Shown: positions 1 to 11,219, counted from the first letter of the stretch. The stretch is DNA of 64,000 nt from Morella rubra (GCA_003952965.2 CM025854.1:13705744-13769743); one strand, 5' to 3'. Made by a program: numbers and translations. The notes: a model not told the origin generated them from the letters alone.

Positions 1-462
1 GCTTGCTAAGCACAACCATGTTGCACTTGAATAGGTCAAAGCGCCTAGGTGACACATAAGACTAGGTCAATCCCTCAATCAATACCTAATATCAAGGATC
101 CCCTTAACTTAGTCATCTTTGACTCGGTCTTGCCTATTCAAGCTATGTCATCGTCTTTTCCTTATTTGTAGGACATTGTCACGCCCCGCCCCTTGGGCGT
201 GTCTAGATGCCATAACATCGACTTGCTCGTGAGCTGCACTCTTTGGTCGTGTCATCCGAGTGCCATCGAGTCATGCCATGCTGCTTGCCTTGGCCTAGGT
301 CCATCCCAAGCATGCTGAGGCTAGGGTCAAGAACCCCGTCCCACTATGTGCGTGTCATCCCACACACTGTGTGTGCTACCCCATGCACCTTGGCTTCCAA
401 TGGTAACATCCATGCTAGGAGCCACGGCATGCCACCATAGTTAACCCTTTAGGAGTCTAACA
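1..462 (-). repeat. 3' LTR (partial) of gypsy element 1
   Basis: This stretch aligns without net gap to 4413-4874. Its right end TCTAACA (minus-strand TGTTAGA) is followed by a purine-rich tract on the minus strand, as expected for a 3' LTR. The LTR's other end lies to the left of the window. Confidence 0.88.
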
Positions 463-478
463 AACCACTCCCACCAAA
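463..478 (-). other. polypurine tract of gypsy element 1
   Basis: Read on the minus strand this is a G-rich run (GGTGGGAGTGG) directly before the LTR start TGTTAGACTC, the usual place of the plus-strand priming site. It is interrupted by pyrimidines, so the exact limits are uncertain. Confidence 0.5.
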
Positions 479-792
479 GGAAGTCGACGCCTTCGTCGGA
501 ATAGAGCCTAAGTACTCCTCAACTTCCTTTTCTAACTTCCATAGGGTAGTGTCTTTCTCCCACGTAGCTTCAGTCTCCGGTAGACCCTTCCACTTCACCA
601 AGTAAAGTGTCTGTCAGTTCTTCCTACTCATTCCTTCGATCCTCCTATCGAGTATCTGATCAACTTGCTTGCCAAGCTCTTCCCTCACATTAGGAGGAGC
701 TCTCTTCAACTTGCTCCTTGCTCTGTTTGGTAAGTCCTCATTTAAAAGTTTGAGGTAAACTCACATAGAAAGTAGGATGAACATGCATCTTT

Positions 793-1369
793 TCAGGAAG
801 CTTCAACTCGTCCAACTTTCTTCACCACTTCGAATGGTCCATCATATTTAAGAACTTGTCCTCTGTGTGTCTCTGCCGTTCGAAGCTTCTTCCAGATTTG
901 AGGAGTGAGTTTAAGCATAACTCGATCTCCTACCTGGAACTCAAGGGGCCTTTTTCCTTGGTCGACATACTTCTTCATACGCCGCTGAGCTTTTGCAATG
1001 CTATCCTAAGCTGCAGTCATTAGCTCTTGCTTGTCTTTGGCAAACTGTAAGACAATGCCCTGCCTTGGTCTACACAGCTATCTTATGGGAAGTAAGGGGC
1101 TGATACCCCAGATTCAGCTCGAAAGGGTTCATCTTTGTAGATGAGGAATTCTACAAGTTGTAGGCAAATTGTGCCACATCTAGAAGATCCACCCAATTCT
1201 TCTGGCTCCTTGTGACATAGTGCCTCAGATATTCTTCAAGTAAGGCCTTCATCCTTTCGGTCTGACCATCTGTTTGAGGATGATAGGCTATGGAGAACTT
1301 CTGTTGCCAACCCAGAGTTTTGAATAGCAAGGTCCTCCGGAATCCCCTTGAATCGAGGATCTTGACCAC
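793..1369 (-). pseudogene. integrase C-terminal part and linker region, gypsy element 1
   Basis: The minus strand reads HPQTDGQTE, the motif around the third catalytic acidic residue of Ty3/gypsy integrases, followed by [14 protein letters not shown]. After a stop at the end of that frame, a second open piece at 793-978 reads FQVGDRVMLKL and KYDGPFEVVKKVG, the conserved C-terminal motif of gypsy integrases. Two reading frames and stop codons show that it is broken. About 320 bases of poorly coding sequence remain between here and the polypurine tract; no chromodomain is recognised there. Confidence 0.8.
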
Positions 1370-1625
1370 TGACTATATCCTCCGGAATCCCAAAGTTCTT
1401 GACAACAAACTTGAAGAATAATTCAGCAGCAACATTAGCAGTACATACCTTTGGTGTTGCTACGAAAATTGCATACTTGGTGAGCCTATCAATGATCACC
1501 ATCACAGAACCTTTTTCTTTCGAGGTTGAAAATCCTGAAATAAAGTCTATAGAAATCGACACCCACGGCTTATGCTCCCGCAATTGCTGAAACACTTTCC
1601 TCAAATGCTGAACATGGTCCTCCAT
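1236..1625 (-). pseudogene. in-frame RT-integrase fusion left by an internal deletion, gypsy element 1
   Basis: One open frame starts with DHVQHLRKVFQQLREHK, the segment that follows the YLDD box of gypsy reverse transcriptases, and passes straight into PWVSISIDFISGF, the start of the integrase catalytic core. Several hundred residues normally lie between them (RT connection, RNase H, integrase HHCC zinc domain). The junction lies near position 1568. The downstream stretch around 1300-1400 contains a short repeated segment (TCCTCCGGAATCCC twice) where the integrase frame is lost. Confidence 0.85.
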
Positions 1626-2125
1626 GGACTCTAGATGACGATGTCATCCAAATAAACTACTACAAAGTGATCGAGGTATTCATGGAAGACATCGTTTATG
1701 AGATTGCAAAATGTCACAGGAGCATTTGTAAGGTTGAAAGGCATCACTAGGAACTTGTATGAGCCATACCGAGTAACTCAAGTGGTCTTCTACTCATCAC
1801 CTTCTACAATCCGCACCTGCCAGTATCCCGACCGCAGGTCCAGCTTCGTGAAGTAGATTGCTTGGCTCAACCTATCAAACAGATCTTGAATAAGAGGTAC
1901 ATGATACTTCTTAACTGTTACCTTGTTCAAGGCCCAGTAGTCTATACACATCCGCATAGAGTCATCTTGTTTCCTTTGAAACAACACTGATGCACCATAT
2001 GGAGCCTTTGATGGTTGAATAGAACCAGATTCCAGCAGCTCACTCAGCTGCTTCCTCAACTCTGTCAGCTCCTTTGGACTCATTCGGTAGGAAGCTTGAG
2101 TAGGAGGTTTGGCTCCAGGCACCAA
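1626..2125 (-). pseudogene. reverse transcriptase, gypsy element 1
   Basis: The minus strand reads [20 protein letters not shown], then [13 protein letters not shown], then [15 protein letters not shown], all standard motifs of the gypsy RT fingers and palm. After a stop near 1790 the frame continues with [13 protein letters not shown] and reaches [10 protein letters not shown] near 1630-1660, the YxDD catalytic box. Family knowledge: RT copies the element RNA into DNA. The premature stops mean it is inactive. Confidence 0.88.
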
Positions 2126-2524
2126 ATTAATCTAATGATCCACTGCCCTCCTTGGTGGAAGCTTTTTCGGTAGCTTTGGAGGCATCATGTCTCTAAACTC
2201 CCTCAGCATGTCCATGATCTCATCAGGGACTTCCCCGGAGACATTGGGCTTGACTTCCAACAATGTTACCAAGTATGTTGGATGTCCCTTTTACAGTCCG
2301 TGCTTCACTTGAATGGCTGACACCACGCCATTTTTCATGCCTGTATACTTCTCTTTGCCTTTAGGCTGCACATGCAGAAAACATGGCTGCCTTCCATCCG
2401 CAATGAGGAGTCCCCCCCCAAAATGGCATCACCACTACCATCACTTCCACCAGGAACTCCTTTCCAAGGGAACCACCAGAAACTCCACCTTCTCATTCCA
2501 GTCACCCACTCGAATGGAAATTGT

Positions 2525-2707
2525 CTAAGCCATCCCCGCCATCGGCTTAGCTTCAGAATTGGTCGCCTTGATCTTGCTTGAACTCTTAGAAAGTTTCAAG
2601 CCAAGATTCTTGGCCACACGCTCAGTCACAAAGTTGTGACTAGCACCCGTGTCAACCCTAGCAATCATCTCGCGTTCTTCAACTTTGATGGGATATTCAT
2701 CAATCAC
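2525..2707 (-). pseudogene. retropepsin-type aspartic protease, gypsy element 1
   Basis: The minus-strand translation contains ARVDTGASHNFV, the DTGA active-site loop of retroviral-type aspartic proteases, followed by AKNLGLKL, the usual downstream helix. Family role: cleavage of the gag-pol polyprotein. The active-site residues look intact, but the frame is closed on both sides. The 400 bases between it and the RT are only weakly readable. Confidence 0.82.
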
Positions 2708-2759
2708 ATTAGGGATTCAACTTTTAAAGCATTAAGCATGGGTTGAAGAGGATCTACTT

Positions 2760-3069
2760 GGGATGGTGTTTCCTCTAAGCTCGTGTTGTCATCATCAGCA
2801 ACCAAGGCGTTGAGCTTCTCTCGCTTTGGACATTCTCTTGACATATGTGGGCCGTCGCATATGAAGCAAGACATCTTCTAAGCATCATTCCCCGAAAATT
2901 GCTTTGAAAACTTGCTGCCCTTCTGCTCCATTCGGTCCTTCTCCTTGGCCTTCCCTTTGTCCTTCAACTTGTACTTGAGCTTGGCCTTGTCTTTCGACTT
3001 AGTAGGGTGAAAATCATCATCAGTAGAATTCTGTAGCCTGAAGTCCAGCAATGTATCTACTGTTGTCAT
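2760..3069 (-). pseudogene. gag C-terminus with CCHC zinc knuckle, gypsy element 1
   Basis: The minus strand reads CFICDGPHMSRECPKREKLN around 2815-2870. This is a nucleic-acid-binding zinc knuckle with spacing C-x2-C-x3-H-x4-C, one residue shorter than the retroviral type. A lysine-rich segment precedes it (2878-3069). The knuckle sits between gag and protease, as expected. Confidence 0.78.
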
Positions 3070-3111
3070 TGTTGTAGGGAGATCATGAACTCCCTACCTT
3101 CGTAGCTCCAT

Positions 3112-3858
3112 CTAGGTCCAGCCTTGTAGCCCTAAGGTGAAGTTGAGCATCTTGTCCTCCTCGGACATGTTCTCGATGTCAAGCATCAAAGAACTAAACT
3201 GCTTCACATACTCCCTAATTGAGCTAGTCTGCTTCAATTTCTTGAGAGCATCCCTTACAACCCAAGCATTGCTGCAAGGCAAGAACTGCAACTTCAGCTC
3301 CCTCTTCAGCATATCCCACGTGGAGATGCTAGGCCTACTCGCACTAGAATCGTCATCCATCCTTGTACACCACCATAGCTTAGCATCACCCGCTAAGTAC
3401 ATGGATATAATGGTTACCCGCTCATTCTTGGGCACTTGAGCAACTTTGAAATACTGCTTTATATCCCATAAGAAATTCTCCAACTCTTTAGCATCTCTTA
3501 TGCCATTGAAGGTTTTAGGATCAGGTACCTTCAACTTGTTTACATGTGGGGTACTTGAAGAAGCACCACCATTAGCAACAGCTCTTTTAAGGATCACGAA
3601 CTCATCGTCCACCCTCTTGAAGACGTCCAACAGAAGGCCCTCCAACGTCCTAGCAGGCACCTTAGCTTCCTCTCGCTTGGCATCCGCCTCCGCTTTGTAA
3701 ACTTCGGCTTCAACTTTGTAGGACACTAAGAGATTCCTTAGTGCCTGCACTTCATTGTATGCATCAGGGAACTGATCACAGAAAGGGACTTGGTGATTGA
3801 TTGCTTCCTCCGTTGGCTGGCCTACAATAGCTTCAAGGTGAGTCACTCTTTCCTTCAC
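3112..3858 (-). pseudogene. gag capsid region, gypsy element 1
   Basis: A 248-residue open frame carries the retrotransposon gag signature: VPDPKTFNGIRDAKELENFL, then ITISMYLAGDAKLWWC-like text (read here as VTIISMYLAGDAKLWW), then WDMLKRELKLQFLP and SIREYVKQFSSLML. A charged coiled-coil-like stretch (EVQALRNLL through AKREEAKVPA) lies N-terminal. Family role: the gag protein forms the particle in which the element RNA is copied. It is the best preserved frame of the element, and starts a few codons after the primer-binding site. Confidence 0.85.
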
Positions 3859-3886
3859 AATGAGCTGTTACCCAGCAATTTGACCA

Positions 3887-3898
3887 GCTCTGATGCCA
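3887..3898 (-). other. primer-binding site for initiator Met-tRNA, gypsy element 1
   Basis: On the minus strand this reads TGGCATCAGAGC, one base different from the standard plant TGGTATCAGAGC that pairs with the 3' end of initiator tRNA-Met. It sits between the 5' LTR and gag. Confidence 0.75.
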
Positions 3899-3900
3899 AC

Positions 3901-4874
3901 TATCACAGGGTTACTTTTTAGACAATAATTTTCACCTTGTTTGGTGCCAAGCACACCCTTACTTGACTAGCCAACCGTTTAAAGAGATAGAGATACAATG
4001 CTTTACGAGAAACTCTCAACCTTATATTCACAATGTAAGAAGATACAAGAAATGTCAAGGCCTTTACAACTTGCTAGGCACTTGACTTTGATCGCTCACA
4101 AAGATCACTCACTTAGTAAACTCACTAATACTTGCAGACTACTCTTAGACTTCACTGCTCTCTTTCTTTGTGTGTTCTACAGAAGGGTTGAGCTCCCTTT
4201 ATAGAGTCTAGGCATCCCACTGAGCCTCTCACAGAGTGACACTTGTCAAACTCTCGTTGGACCACTTGCTTGCACTTGAGTTCATCTAGCACCTTGATGC
4301 ATGCTAGTGGCGACACATCGCCATGTTGACCACTTCTCATGCCTAGTCTCCTGGCTTGACCAATTCTCGTGCCTAGTCTCAAGCCTTGTGACTAAGTCTT
4401 CAGTACACATGTGCTTGCTAAGCACAACCACCTTACACTTGAATAGGTCAAAGCGCCTAGGTGGCACACAAGACTAGGTCAATCCCTCAACCGATGCCTA
4501 ATATCAAGAATCCCCTTGACTTAGTAATCTTTTACTTGGTTTTGCCTGTTCAAGCTATGCCACCGTCTTCTCCTTGTTTGTAGGACATCGTTGCACCACA
4601 CCCCTTGGGCTTGTCTGTATGCCATGGCATCGACTTGCCCGCATGCCGCACTCCCTGGTCATGTCACCCACGTGTCATCGAGTCATGACATGCTACTTGC
4701 CTTGGCCTGGGTCCATCCCAAGCACGCTGAGGCTAGCGTCAAGACCCCCATCCCACTATGTGCGTGTCAACCCACACACTGTGCGTGCCACCCCACGCAC
4801 CTTGGCTTCCCATGATGACATTCATGCTAGGAGCCATGACATGCCACCATGGTTAACCCTTTAGGAGTCTAACA
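3901..4874 (-). repeat. 5' LTR of gypsy element 1 (about 970 bp)
   Basis: The right part (4413-4874) is the direct copy of 1-462. The left part has no counterpart in the window, so its start is inferred from the primer-binding site that ends at 3898; the exact terminal dinucleotide is not clear. On the minus strand it starts TGTTAGACTC at 4874. Confidence 0.8.
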
Positions 4875-7158
4875 CCAAGGGTGCACCTCTCAATTTAGCC
4901 CATACTGAAATTTGGTCAAGGTCATTTTTCAAAAATGTCATATTTGGTTGTCATTTCCTTAAGAAAAATTGTTGATTGACTATGTGCCATGGCCCTCCCT
5001 CCTGCACATTCTCCACTGCTTCCTCATTTTTGAACTTGAAAATGAAGAATCATTCTCCATGGACAAAACCTCCAATAAACCTTTCAATCCCCATAGTCTC
5101 ATAGCTATAGCACTTACAGTGAGATAGCTAAGACTATGTCCAATGAAATGCCCCCCGAATGTAAATTCTCACTATTTACAACCTTTTTCACAAACATCTG
5201 GTGGGGGTCTGACAACCACCTTGCCATTCTCCCCATTAAGTTTCAAAAACTTCAATTTCATCAAAGCTTCAGAGTTTTTAGCAATCGAACCTAACGCAAT
5301 AGTAGCATAGGATTGCTTTTACAATGAATTGCCAACTCCTGGATATTGAGCATGTTGATCTCCAGCTTTGGAGACTACTTAGGCAGCAGTCGGTTGTTGG
5401 CCACCCCATTCAGCCAGCCTCTCCACAACAGGTCTGGAGTTACTCCTTTTCAGACTAGATTTCCCACGTCTCACCAACCTGCCCCTACTCCTTTACTTCA
5501 CTCGATTTTTTTTCAAAACCATCTCTAAATTTTTTCCTAAGTTCTACGTTTTCAGCAACCAACAAACTCTGACTCTGGGTTTGGCCAAAGTCTGCCTAAT
5601 TATGGTTTCGTCCAGCCTCTCCATCACGCCTAGCTTCACCAAACCTCATGACCTCACCTTTTCAACCAACCACAGATCTCATGGGACCATCTACCTCCCC
5701 GCTCTCCTCATCCTACCCATTTGAGACACTGACGTCTCAGCCATATAGGGGCTCGATCTACCCCTTCAGTTGTCCCTACCACACCTTCGCTATTCAGAAC
5801 CCCTGTATCTACACCAGCCGCAGTCCCAAGTCAACAACCAATTCATTGGCAAACTCCAAGAGAACAAATTTCCCCTTCACCTGCCGAGGATCTACCATAG
5901 AGAGCATTCTTCTAGGTTAGGAGGTCGGCTCCCCTGAGGAAGAGGGGAGTCATGCGCAGGAGTCTTCGAAGCTGTGAAAAAGGGTTTCAAGGGAGGGGGA
6001 AGGGTCGAGAGAGAGAGAAGGGTATTATCGGAATGCTTTTTTTGAAAAAAGAGTCTGAAAAGTTAATTCGATGGTTCACAGTTCATACATGCACGCATGC
6101 AACTTGACTGTACCGTCACACTTTGTTCCAATTATTATTGAAAGTTATTATGAAATATCTCATCCTTAATATTTCTTATTTACAGACTCGTGTCATGGTA
6201 ACATTGAGCTAACCCCGTTAGTTCAAATTGAAGCCCATGCTCCATCTCAGTACATCAAATTTATTTTTCATTCATAATCCATTCCTTATTGATCTCTATT
6301 AGAATGTCCATGATATGAATGAAATGAACCATGCTAGTCAATGCATTTCAATTCAATCCACCAATGCATTTCAAGTCGATTAAGCAATACGTTTCAATCT
6401 AACCATGCTCTAATTTCATCACGTCATAGACACTTCCTTTACATTCTTTTTTTAATTCAAACATCAGCCTTATAATAAAGAAAATTACTATAGATTATGC
6501 CAACTAATCAAATTGAGCATTTCATCATGTACTTAAAATATTTTTACAGGTCTAAACAATGTCATTTAAATCAAGCAAATCACAAGATGTACTAGATTAT
6601 TTTCACTAATCTCAATATCTTTGCATATATTTCATATTAGCTACCTCTTTGTAGAGTCATTTTAGAGTGTAAATTATATTATGCACGAATTATTTCCCTT
6701 ATTAAAACTTGGTGGTGGTTGCGTGTATTCCTTATTTATCTCTCAATTTCTCTTTTTTTTTTTTCTTTCTAATTTGTTACCAACCACTTTGATACTCATT
6801 TGTATATCAATAATTCTACTCCAAATTTAAATTATACAAATGTTATAAGTTTCAATTCATTATTTAGGTCCTGATCAGTGAGTTGGGCCTTAAGCTAGTA
6901 CATAGGAGCTAATTTCTATTTCTTTTAATATTCAATCGGAGACACTTAAACTTCATTTAATTATTCAATTTTTGGCTTATGTATAGAAGAGAGGATCAAA
7001 ATCAGAATGTATCTTTCGGACTACAGCCTTAGAAGAATAATTTTCAAGATTTACATTTTCTTCTTCCAGATTTACATTTTCTTCTGATTACCGATTTCAC
7101 TATGTTTGCCATATTAATGCTTTTTCTTCAATTTTTCTTTCTTTACCACGTTATTAGC
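4875..7158. other. intergenic, no gene recognised
   Basis: AT-rich DNA. One open frame at 5648-5920 on the plus strand (90 residues, rich in Ser, Thr and Pro) shows no domain I recognise and may be chance. A short purine-rich patch lies near 5990-6030. No RNA gene, repeat array or transposon end was found. Confidence 0.5.
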
Positions 7159-7163
7159 TTTTA
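7159..7163. repeat. target-site duplication TTTTA, left side of gypsy element 2
   Basis: TTTTA directly before the LTR start TGATACCGGG matches TTTTA at 13016-13020 directly after the other LTR. Five bases is the usual length for LTR retrotransposons. Confidence 0.85.
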
Positions 7164-7944
7164 TGATACCGGGATTAACCGGGGAAAGCGCGGGACACCT
7201 CGGAACACCTTGGAACAAGAAAGACCTTGGAGATAATAATGGAGACCTCGGGATGTTTGTAGGAACGTCGGAAACACTCTGGGATGTCGGAATATTATGG
7301 GGGTATCTCGGAATGTTTGTAGGAACGTCGGGAAAACACTCAGAAACACGCTAACTCACACACTCGGATAGATAAGCTCACCACCCAAGTAGAACACAAA
7401 GGGATACAGAAATCACCACCCAATGTAATCCAACACGGGATACAGAGCAAGAAACTCGCCACCTATCGGAATCCACCGAAGGATAAGAGCTGTTAGAAGA
7501 AATGCTTCTTCAAAATAGCCTAAGGCTCAAGGTGTATAAACACTTAAAAATCTCTCTTCTCCTTTTCCACTACTAGATAGGGGTTTAAGTAGTAAAACTT
7601 GGAACAACCCTCCAAGCATGAGTAAATACGAAATACATCTTCTTAGGGAACATAAAAGACTCTTAGGGAAATGAAAATACACTTTGAAAATTCAAAAGAA
7701 CAAGCTAAAAATAGCAAACTCGTCCAAAATTCACTAGACCTCGGAATTAACTGCCAGCCTGACCTCCTTGGAGTAATTTATTCATAACTTCGTCTAGAAA
7801 ACTCCAAATTGTACGCCGTTTGATGCATTTGAAACTAGACTCGTAGATCTTTCCAACAAGACATAACTCAAACAGAAACCCTTCGTAAATCATTCCAAAA
7901 TTTAATTTTAATCTCAACCTTCTGTGCTAACCACACCTATGTCA
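7164..7944 (-). repeat. 3' LTR of gypsy element 2 (781 bp)
   Basis: Direct copy of 12260-13015 with scattered substitutions and about 25 extra bases in small indels. Its first 190 bases contain two copies of an internal motif (ATGTTTGTAGGAACGTCGG at about 7251 and 7314). Confidence 0.93.
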
Positions 7945-7957
7945 TGCTCCCTTGGTT
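7945..7957 (-). other. polypurine tract of gypsy element 2
   Basis: On the minus strand CCAAGGGAGCA lies directly before the 3' LTR start TGACATAGG. The position and purine content fit the plus-strand primer. Confidence 0.6.
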
Positions 7958-8990
7958 GGAAAAGACTCGTCCTCGAGTCTAACTCTTCATCTTCTTCTTC
8001 ATGATATGGGGACAGGTTAGAGACATTAAAGGTTGTTGAAACTCCATATTCCCCTAGAAGTTCAATTTTATACGCATTATCACCAATGCGTTGAAGCACT
8101 TTGAATGGACCATCGGCTCTAGGTCTAAGCTTAGCATGTCTTCCTCCCGGAAAACGTTCTTTCCTTAGATGAATCCACACCAAATCACCTTCCTTGAAAC
8201 TTGCTTGCTTTCGGTGCTTGTTGGCTTGCTTCTTGTACTTCTCAGTTTGCTTGAGAATCCAGTCTCGAACTTGTTCATGCAACTTCTTAATGTTCTTCAC
8301 TCTCTCCTCGGCATCACCACTGAATTGATGAGTAGTAGGAAGTGGAGCCAAGTCCAAAGGACTAATAGGATTCTGACCATAGACAATCTCAAATGGACTA
8401 CAACCCGTAGTTTGACTAGTGGACCGATTATAAGCAAACTCAGCTTGTGCAAGAATTAAATCCCATTGACGAATATTCTTACCAACAAAGACTTGATTGA
8501 ACTTCAGTTTGTCCATCTGACAAGTGGACAACAAGAAAATCTTAGGAAGTTAGTTGGCTTCAGAAGCTTCTCGAAAATAGAGACCCAAGAGAGAGATCCC
8601 CCTCCAAGATATGATGAAATCTCGATCCATTCCATGCAGCTTAACAACTTCTCGAAAATAGAGATCCGCCACATGAGAAGCATCAAGAGTCTTGCTACAA
8701 GGAACAAAATGCGCCATCTTTGAATAGCGATCAACAACCACCATAACTGAATCTTTGTTCCTTTGAGTCTTTGGCAAACCCACAACAAAATCCATACTTA
8801 CATCTTCCCAAGGTGAATTAGGAATTGGAAGTGGAGTGTATAACCCAGTATTTTGGCCATGACTCTTGGCAATGTGACAAATTCTACATCGCTCCACATG
8901 TCTCATAACATCTTGCTCCATTTTTGGCCAATAGAAATTTTCTTTGATAAGAGAAAGAGTTTTATCTCTACCAAAGTGACCAGCAAGTCC
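7945..8990 (-). pseudogene. integrase, gypsy element 2
   Basis: The frame at 8550-8921 reads the zinc-domain half [10 protein letters not shown], then [18 protein letters not shown] and [16 protein letters not shown] (first catalytic Asp in MDF). It then becomes irregular, with a short duplicated segment. A second frame at 7914-8534 holds FAYNRSTSQTTGCSPFEIVYG, FKEGDLVWIHLRKERFP and KLRPRADGPFKVLQRIGDNA, the conserved C-terminal domain. The DGQTE motif with the third acidic residue survives only in another frame near 8500. No chromodomain is visible; the protein ends in an acidic tail. Stop codons and shifts make it inactive. Confidence 0.88.
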
Positions 8991-9229
8991 ACACCATGAG
9001 CTTCAATGATAATGGCATTCCTCAAAGAGCATTGTGGAATACACAATTGATTGCCTTTGAAAAGATAACCATTTTGTAATAAAAAGAGTGATAAGGACCC
9101 TTAGAACATTCTTCCCATACCTTGGTAAAGTAGGGATCCTCCTTGTAAAGCTCTTTCACCACTTCAAAGCCAAAACATTAACTTGCATAGTAGAAAGCAA
9201 GGAATGTCGACGACTCAAAGCATCAGCCA

Positions 9230-9538
9230 CTTGATTTTAAACACCCGCCTTATGCTTGAGAACAAAGGAAAATGATTGTAAAAACTCACTCCATTTGGCA
9301 TGTCGGGAATTGAGTTTTTGTTGGCTATTCAAGTACTTCAAGGCTTCATGATCCGAGAACAAGATGAACTCCCTCCTAGAGGAAATGATAAGGTATGCTC
9401 AATACGGTCATTCTTGCGAGACTCACTCAACTTTTCACTAAAGAAGGCAATAGGCTTTCCTTCTTGGCTAAGTACTGCACCAATGCCAACATTAGAAGCG
9501 TCACAATCAACTTCAAACAAAATGTCAAAATTTGGCAA
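9230..9538 (-). pseudogene. RNase H domain remnant, gypsy element 2
   Basis: The minus strand reads [20 protein letters not shown] (first catalytic Asp of Ty3-type RNase H) and [13 protein letters not shown]. The next 40 or so residues expected in the family are missing, and the text resumes in another frame with SRHAKWSEFLQSFSF and, near 9225-9245, the VADALSR motif. A frameshift near 9540 separates it from the RT frame. Family role: removal of the RNA template during reverse transcription. Confidence 0.8.
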
Positions 9539-10377
9539 GGAAAGGACTGGAGCTTCGTCATCTTTCTCTTGATAATTTCAAAACTCTTCTTAGCTTCACT
9601 AGTCCACTTGAAAATACCTCCCTTCAAGCACTCAGTGATGGGTGCAATGATAGAGCTGAATCCTTTGATGAATCTTCGATAAAATGATGCAAGACCATGA
9701 AAGCTTCGAATATCATGAATCGACCTTGGTATAGGCCAAGTCGTGATTGCTTCAATCTTGCTAGGATCCACCTTTATCCCTTTGCTAGACACCACATAGC
9801 CTAAAAAGATAAGGCTCTCAGTAAAGAAATGACATTTCTTCAAATTTGCAAACAACTTTTGCTCCCGTAGAGTTGTGAACACTTGCCGAAGATGTTCCAA
9901 GTGTTGCTCCTTATGCTTGCTGTACACCAAGATATCATCAAAGTAGACAACAATAAAATGCCCAATAAAAGATTTAAAGACATGATTCATAAGGCGCATG
10001 AAGGTGCTAGGAGCATTAGAAAGCCCAAAAGGCATAACCATCCACTCATAAAGACCATCTCGAGTTTTGAAAGCGGTCTTCCATTCATCTCCCGGCCTCA
10101 TTCGAATTTGATGACAACCACTTCGAAGATCTATCTTCGAAAAGATAGAAGCACCGTGAAGTTGGTCAAGAAGATCATCAAGGCGAGGAATAGGAAAGCG
10201 ATATTTGATGGTAATCTTGTTCACCGCTCTACTATCAACACACATCCGCCATGTTCCATCCTTCTTTGGTACAAGAAGTGCGGGGACAGCACAAGGACTC
10301 ATGCTTTCTTTCACCAAGCCTTTAGCCAAAAGCTCTCCAACTTGCCTTTGCAGTTCTTCATTCTCCTTAGGACTCAT
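9427..10377 (-). pseudogene. reverse transcriptase, gypsy element 2 (long open frame)
   Basis: A 316-residue frame covers nearly the whole [74 protein letters not shown], then [12 protein letters not shown] (YxDD box) and [14 protein letters not shown] of the thumb/connection. The last 25 residues diverge, marking the frameshift into RNase H. It is the best preserved coding block of the element. The true polyprotein start is upstream in gag. Confidence 0.92.
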
Positions 10378-10573
10378 CCTATAGGCTACTTTGTTTGGAA
10401 TGATGGAACCCGGTATAAGATCAATGCAATGTTAAATGTCTCTCATAGGAGGGAGACCATAAGGAATTTCTTCGGGAATGACATCAAGGAACTCTTCAAG
10501 AAGAGATTGCATAATAAGAGGTGGTTCATTCACTTCTTCATTTTCTTCCATCACCACAAGAGCACAAACTTCG

Positions 10574-11210
10574 TTAGAACACACCAATTCCTTTCTCAAC
10601 ATCACATATAGAGAGTAAATTATTTCCCTCTCCTTTATAAGGTTTGGGAGATCTCTCCAAATGCAAAGGACCCAAAATGATCCTTACTCCATCTTTGACA
10701 AACTCATAAGTATTCTTGAAACCGTCATGAATAGATTTCCTATCATATTGCCATGGTCTACCAAGAAGTAAATGACAAGCAGCCATAGGCACAACATCAC
10801 ATAATACTTCATCTTTGTAATTCTTGCCAATAGAAAATTGAACAAGAGTGCGTTGGTTTACCTTCACCTCGTTTCCTTTTCGAAACCACTGTAAGCTTGT
10901 AAGGTTGAGGATGAGGTTGTGTCTTAAGTTTCAGCTTCTTCACCATGTCTTCAGCCACCACGTTCTCACAACTTCCACCATTAATGATAATATCACAAAC
11001 TTTGCCATGGGAAGTGCATCTTGTTTGAAAGATGTTTGTCCGCAGCCATTCATCACAATCTTCATGGACTGAACTCAAACTTCTTTGAACAACAAGGGCT
11101 TCTCCAATGTCGGCATAAGTGACATCTTTGTCTTCCTTGTTTTCTGCATCTTCCTCCATTGGTTCTACTTCATCGCCTTCGTCCATCCATTCTTCTTCAA
11201 TAAGAGTCAC
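10574..11210 (-). pseudogene. aspartic protease region, gypsy element 2 (catalytic Asp replaced)
   Basis: Two overlapping frames (10809-11210 and 10574-10867) cover the protease. The active-site loop reads DIIINGGSCENVV where this lineage normally has D-G-G-S, so the catalytic aspartate codon has become asparagine (AAT). Downstream, LCDVVPMAACHLLLGRPWQY is the second conserved protease block and is intact. An acidic spacer (DEGDEVEPMEEDAENKED) separates it from the zinc knuckle. A frameshift lies near 10840. Confidence 0.82.
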
Positions 11211-11219
11211 TACTTTACG

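Larger units (their letters stand above)
1..4874 (-). mobile_element. Ty3/gypsy LTR retrotransposon 1, internally deleted, left LTR cut by window edge
   Basis: Two direct copies of the same sequence lie at 1-462 and 4413-4874, equal in length over the compared stretch, and both end in GAGTCTAACA, which on the minus strand is an LTR start TGTTAGACTC. Between them the minus strand encodes, in order, gag, a CCHC zinc knuckle, an aspartic protease, reverse transcriptase and integrase: the Ty3/gypsy order. The internal region is only about 3.4 kb, well short of a complete element, because RNase H, the end of RT and the integrase zinc domain are missing. Stops and frameshifts make it non-autonomous. 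The outer target-site duplication cannot be tested because the left LTR runs off the window. Confidence 0.9.

Noticed and set aside
3137..3700. Plus-strand open frames inside gypsy element 1
   Set aside because: Antisense shadows of the gag frame.
5648..5920. 90-residue Ser/Thr/Pro-rich open frame as a gene
   Set aside because: No domain, no splice context or promoter evidence; composition fits chance in this region.
9883..10611. Open frame of 242 residues on the plus strand
   Set aside because: It is the antisense shadow of the gypsy-2 reverse transcriptase frame.
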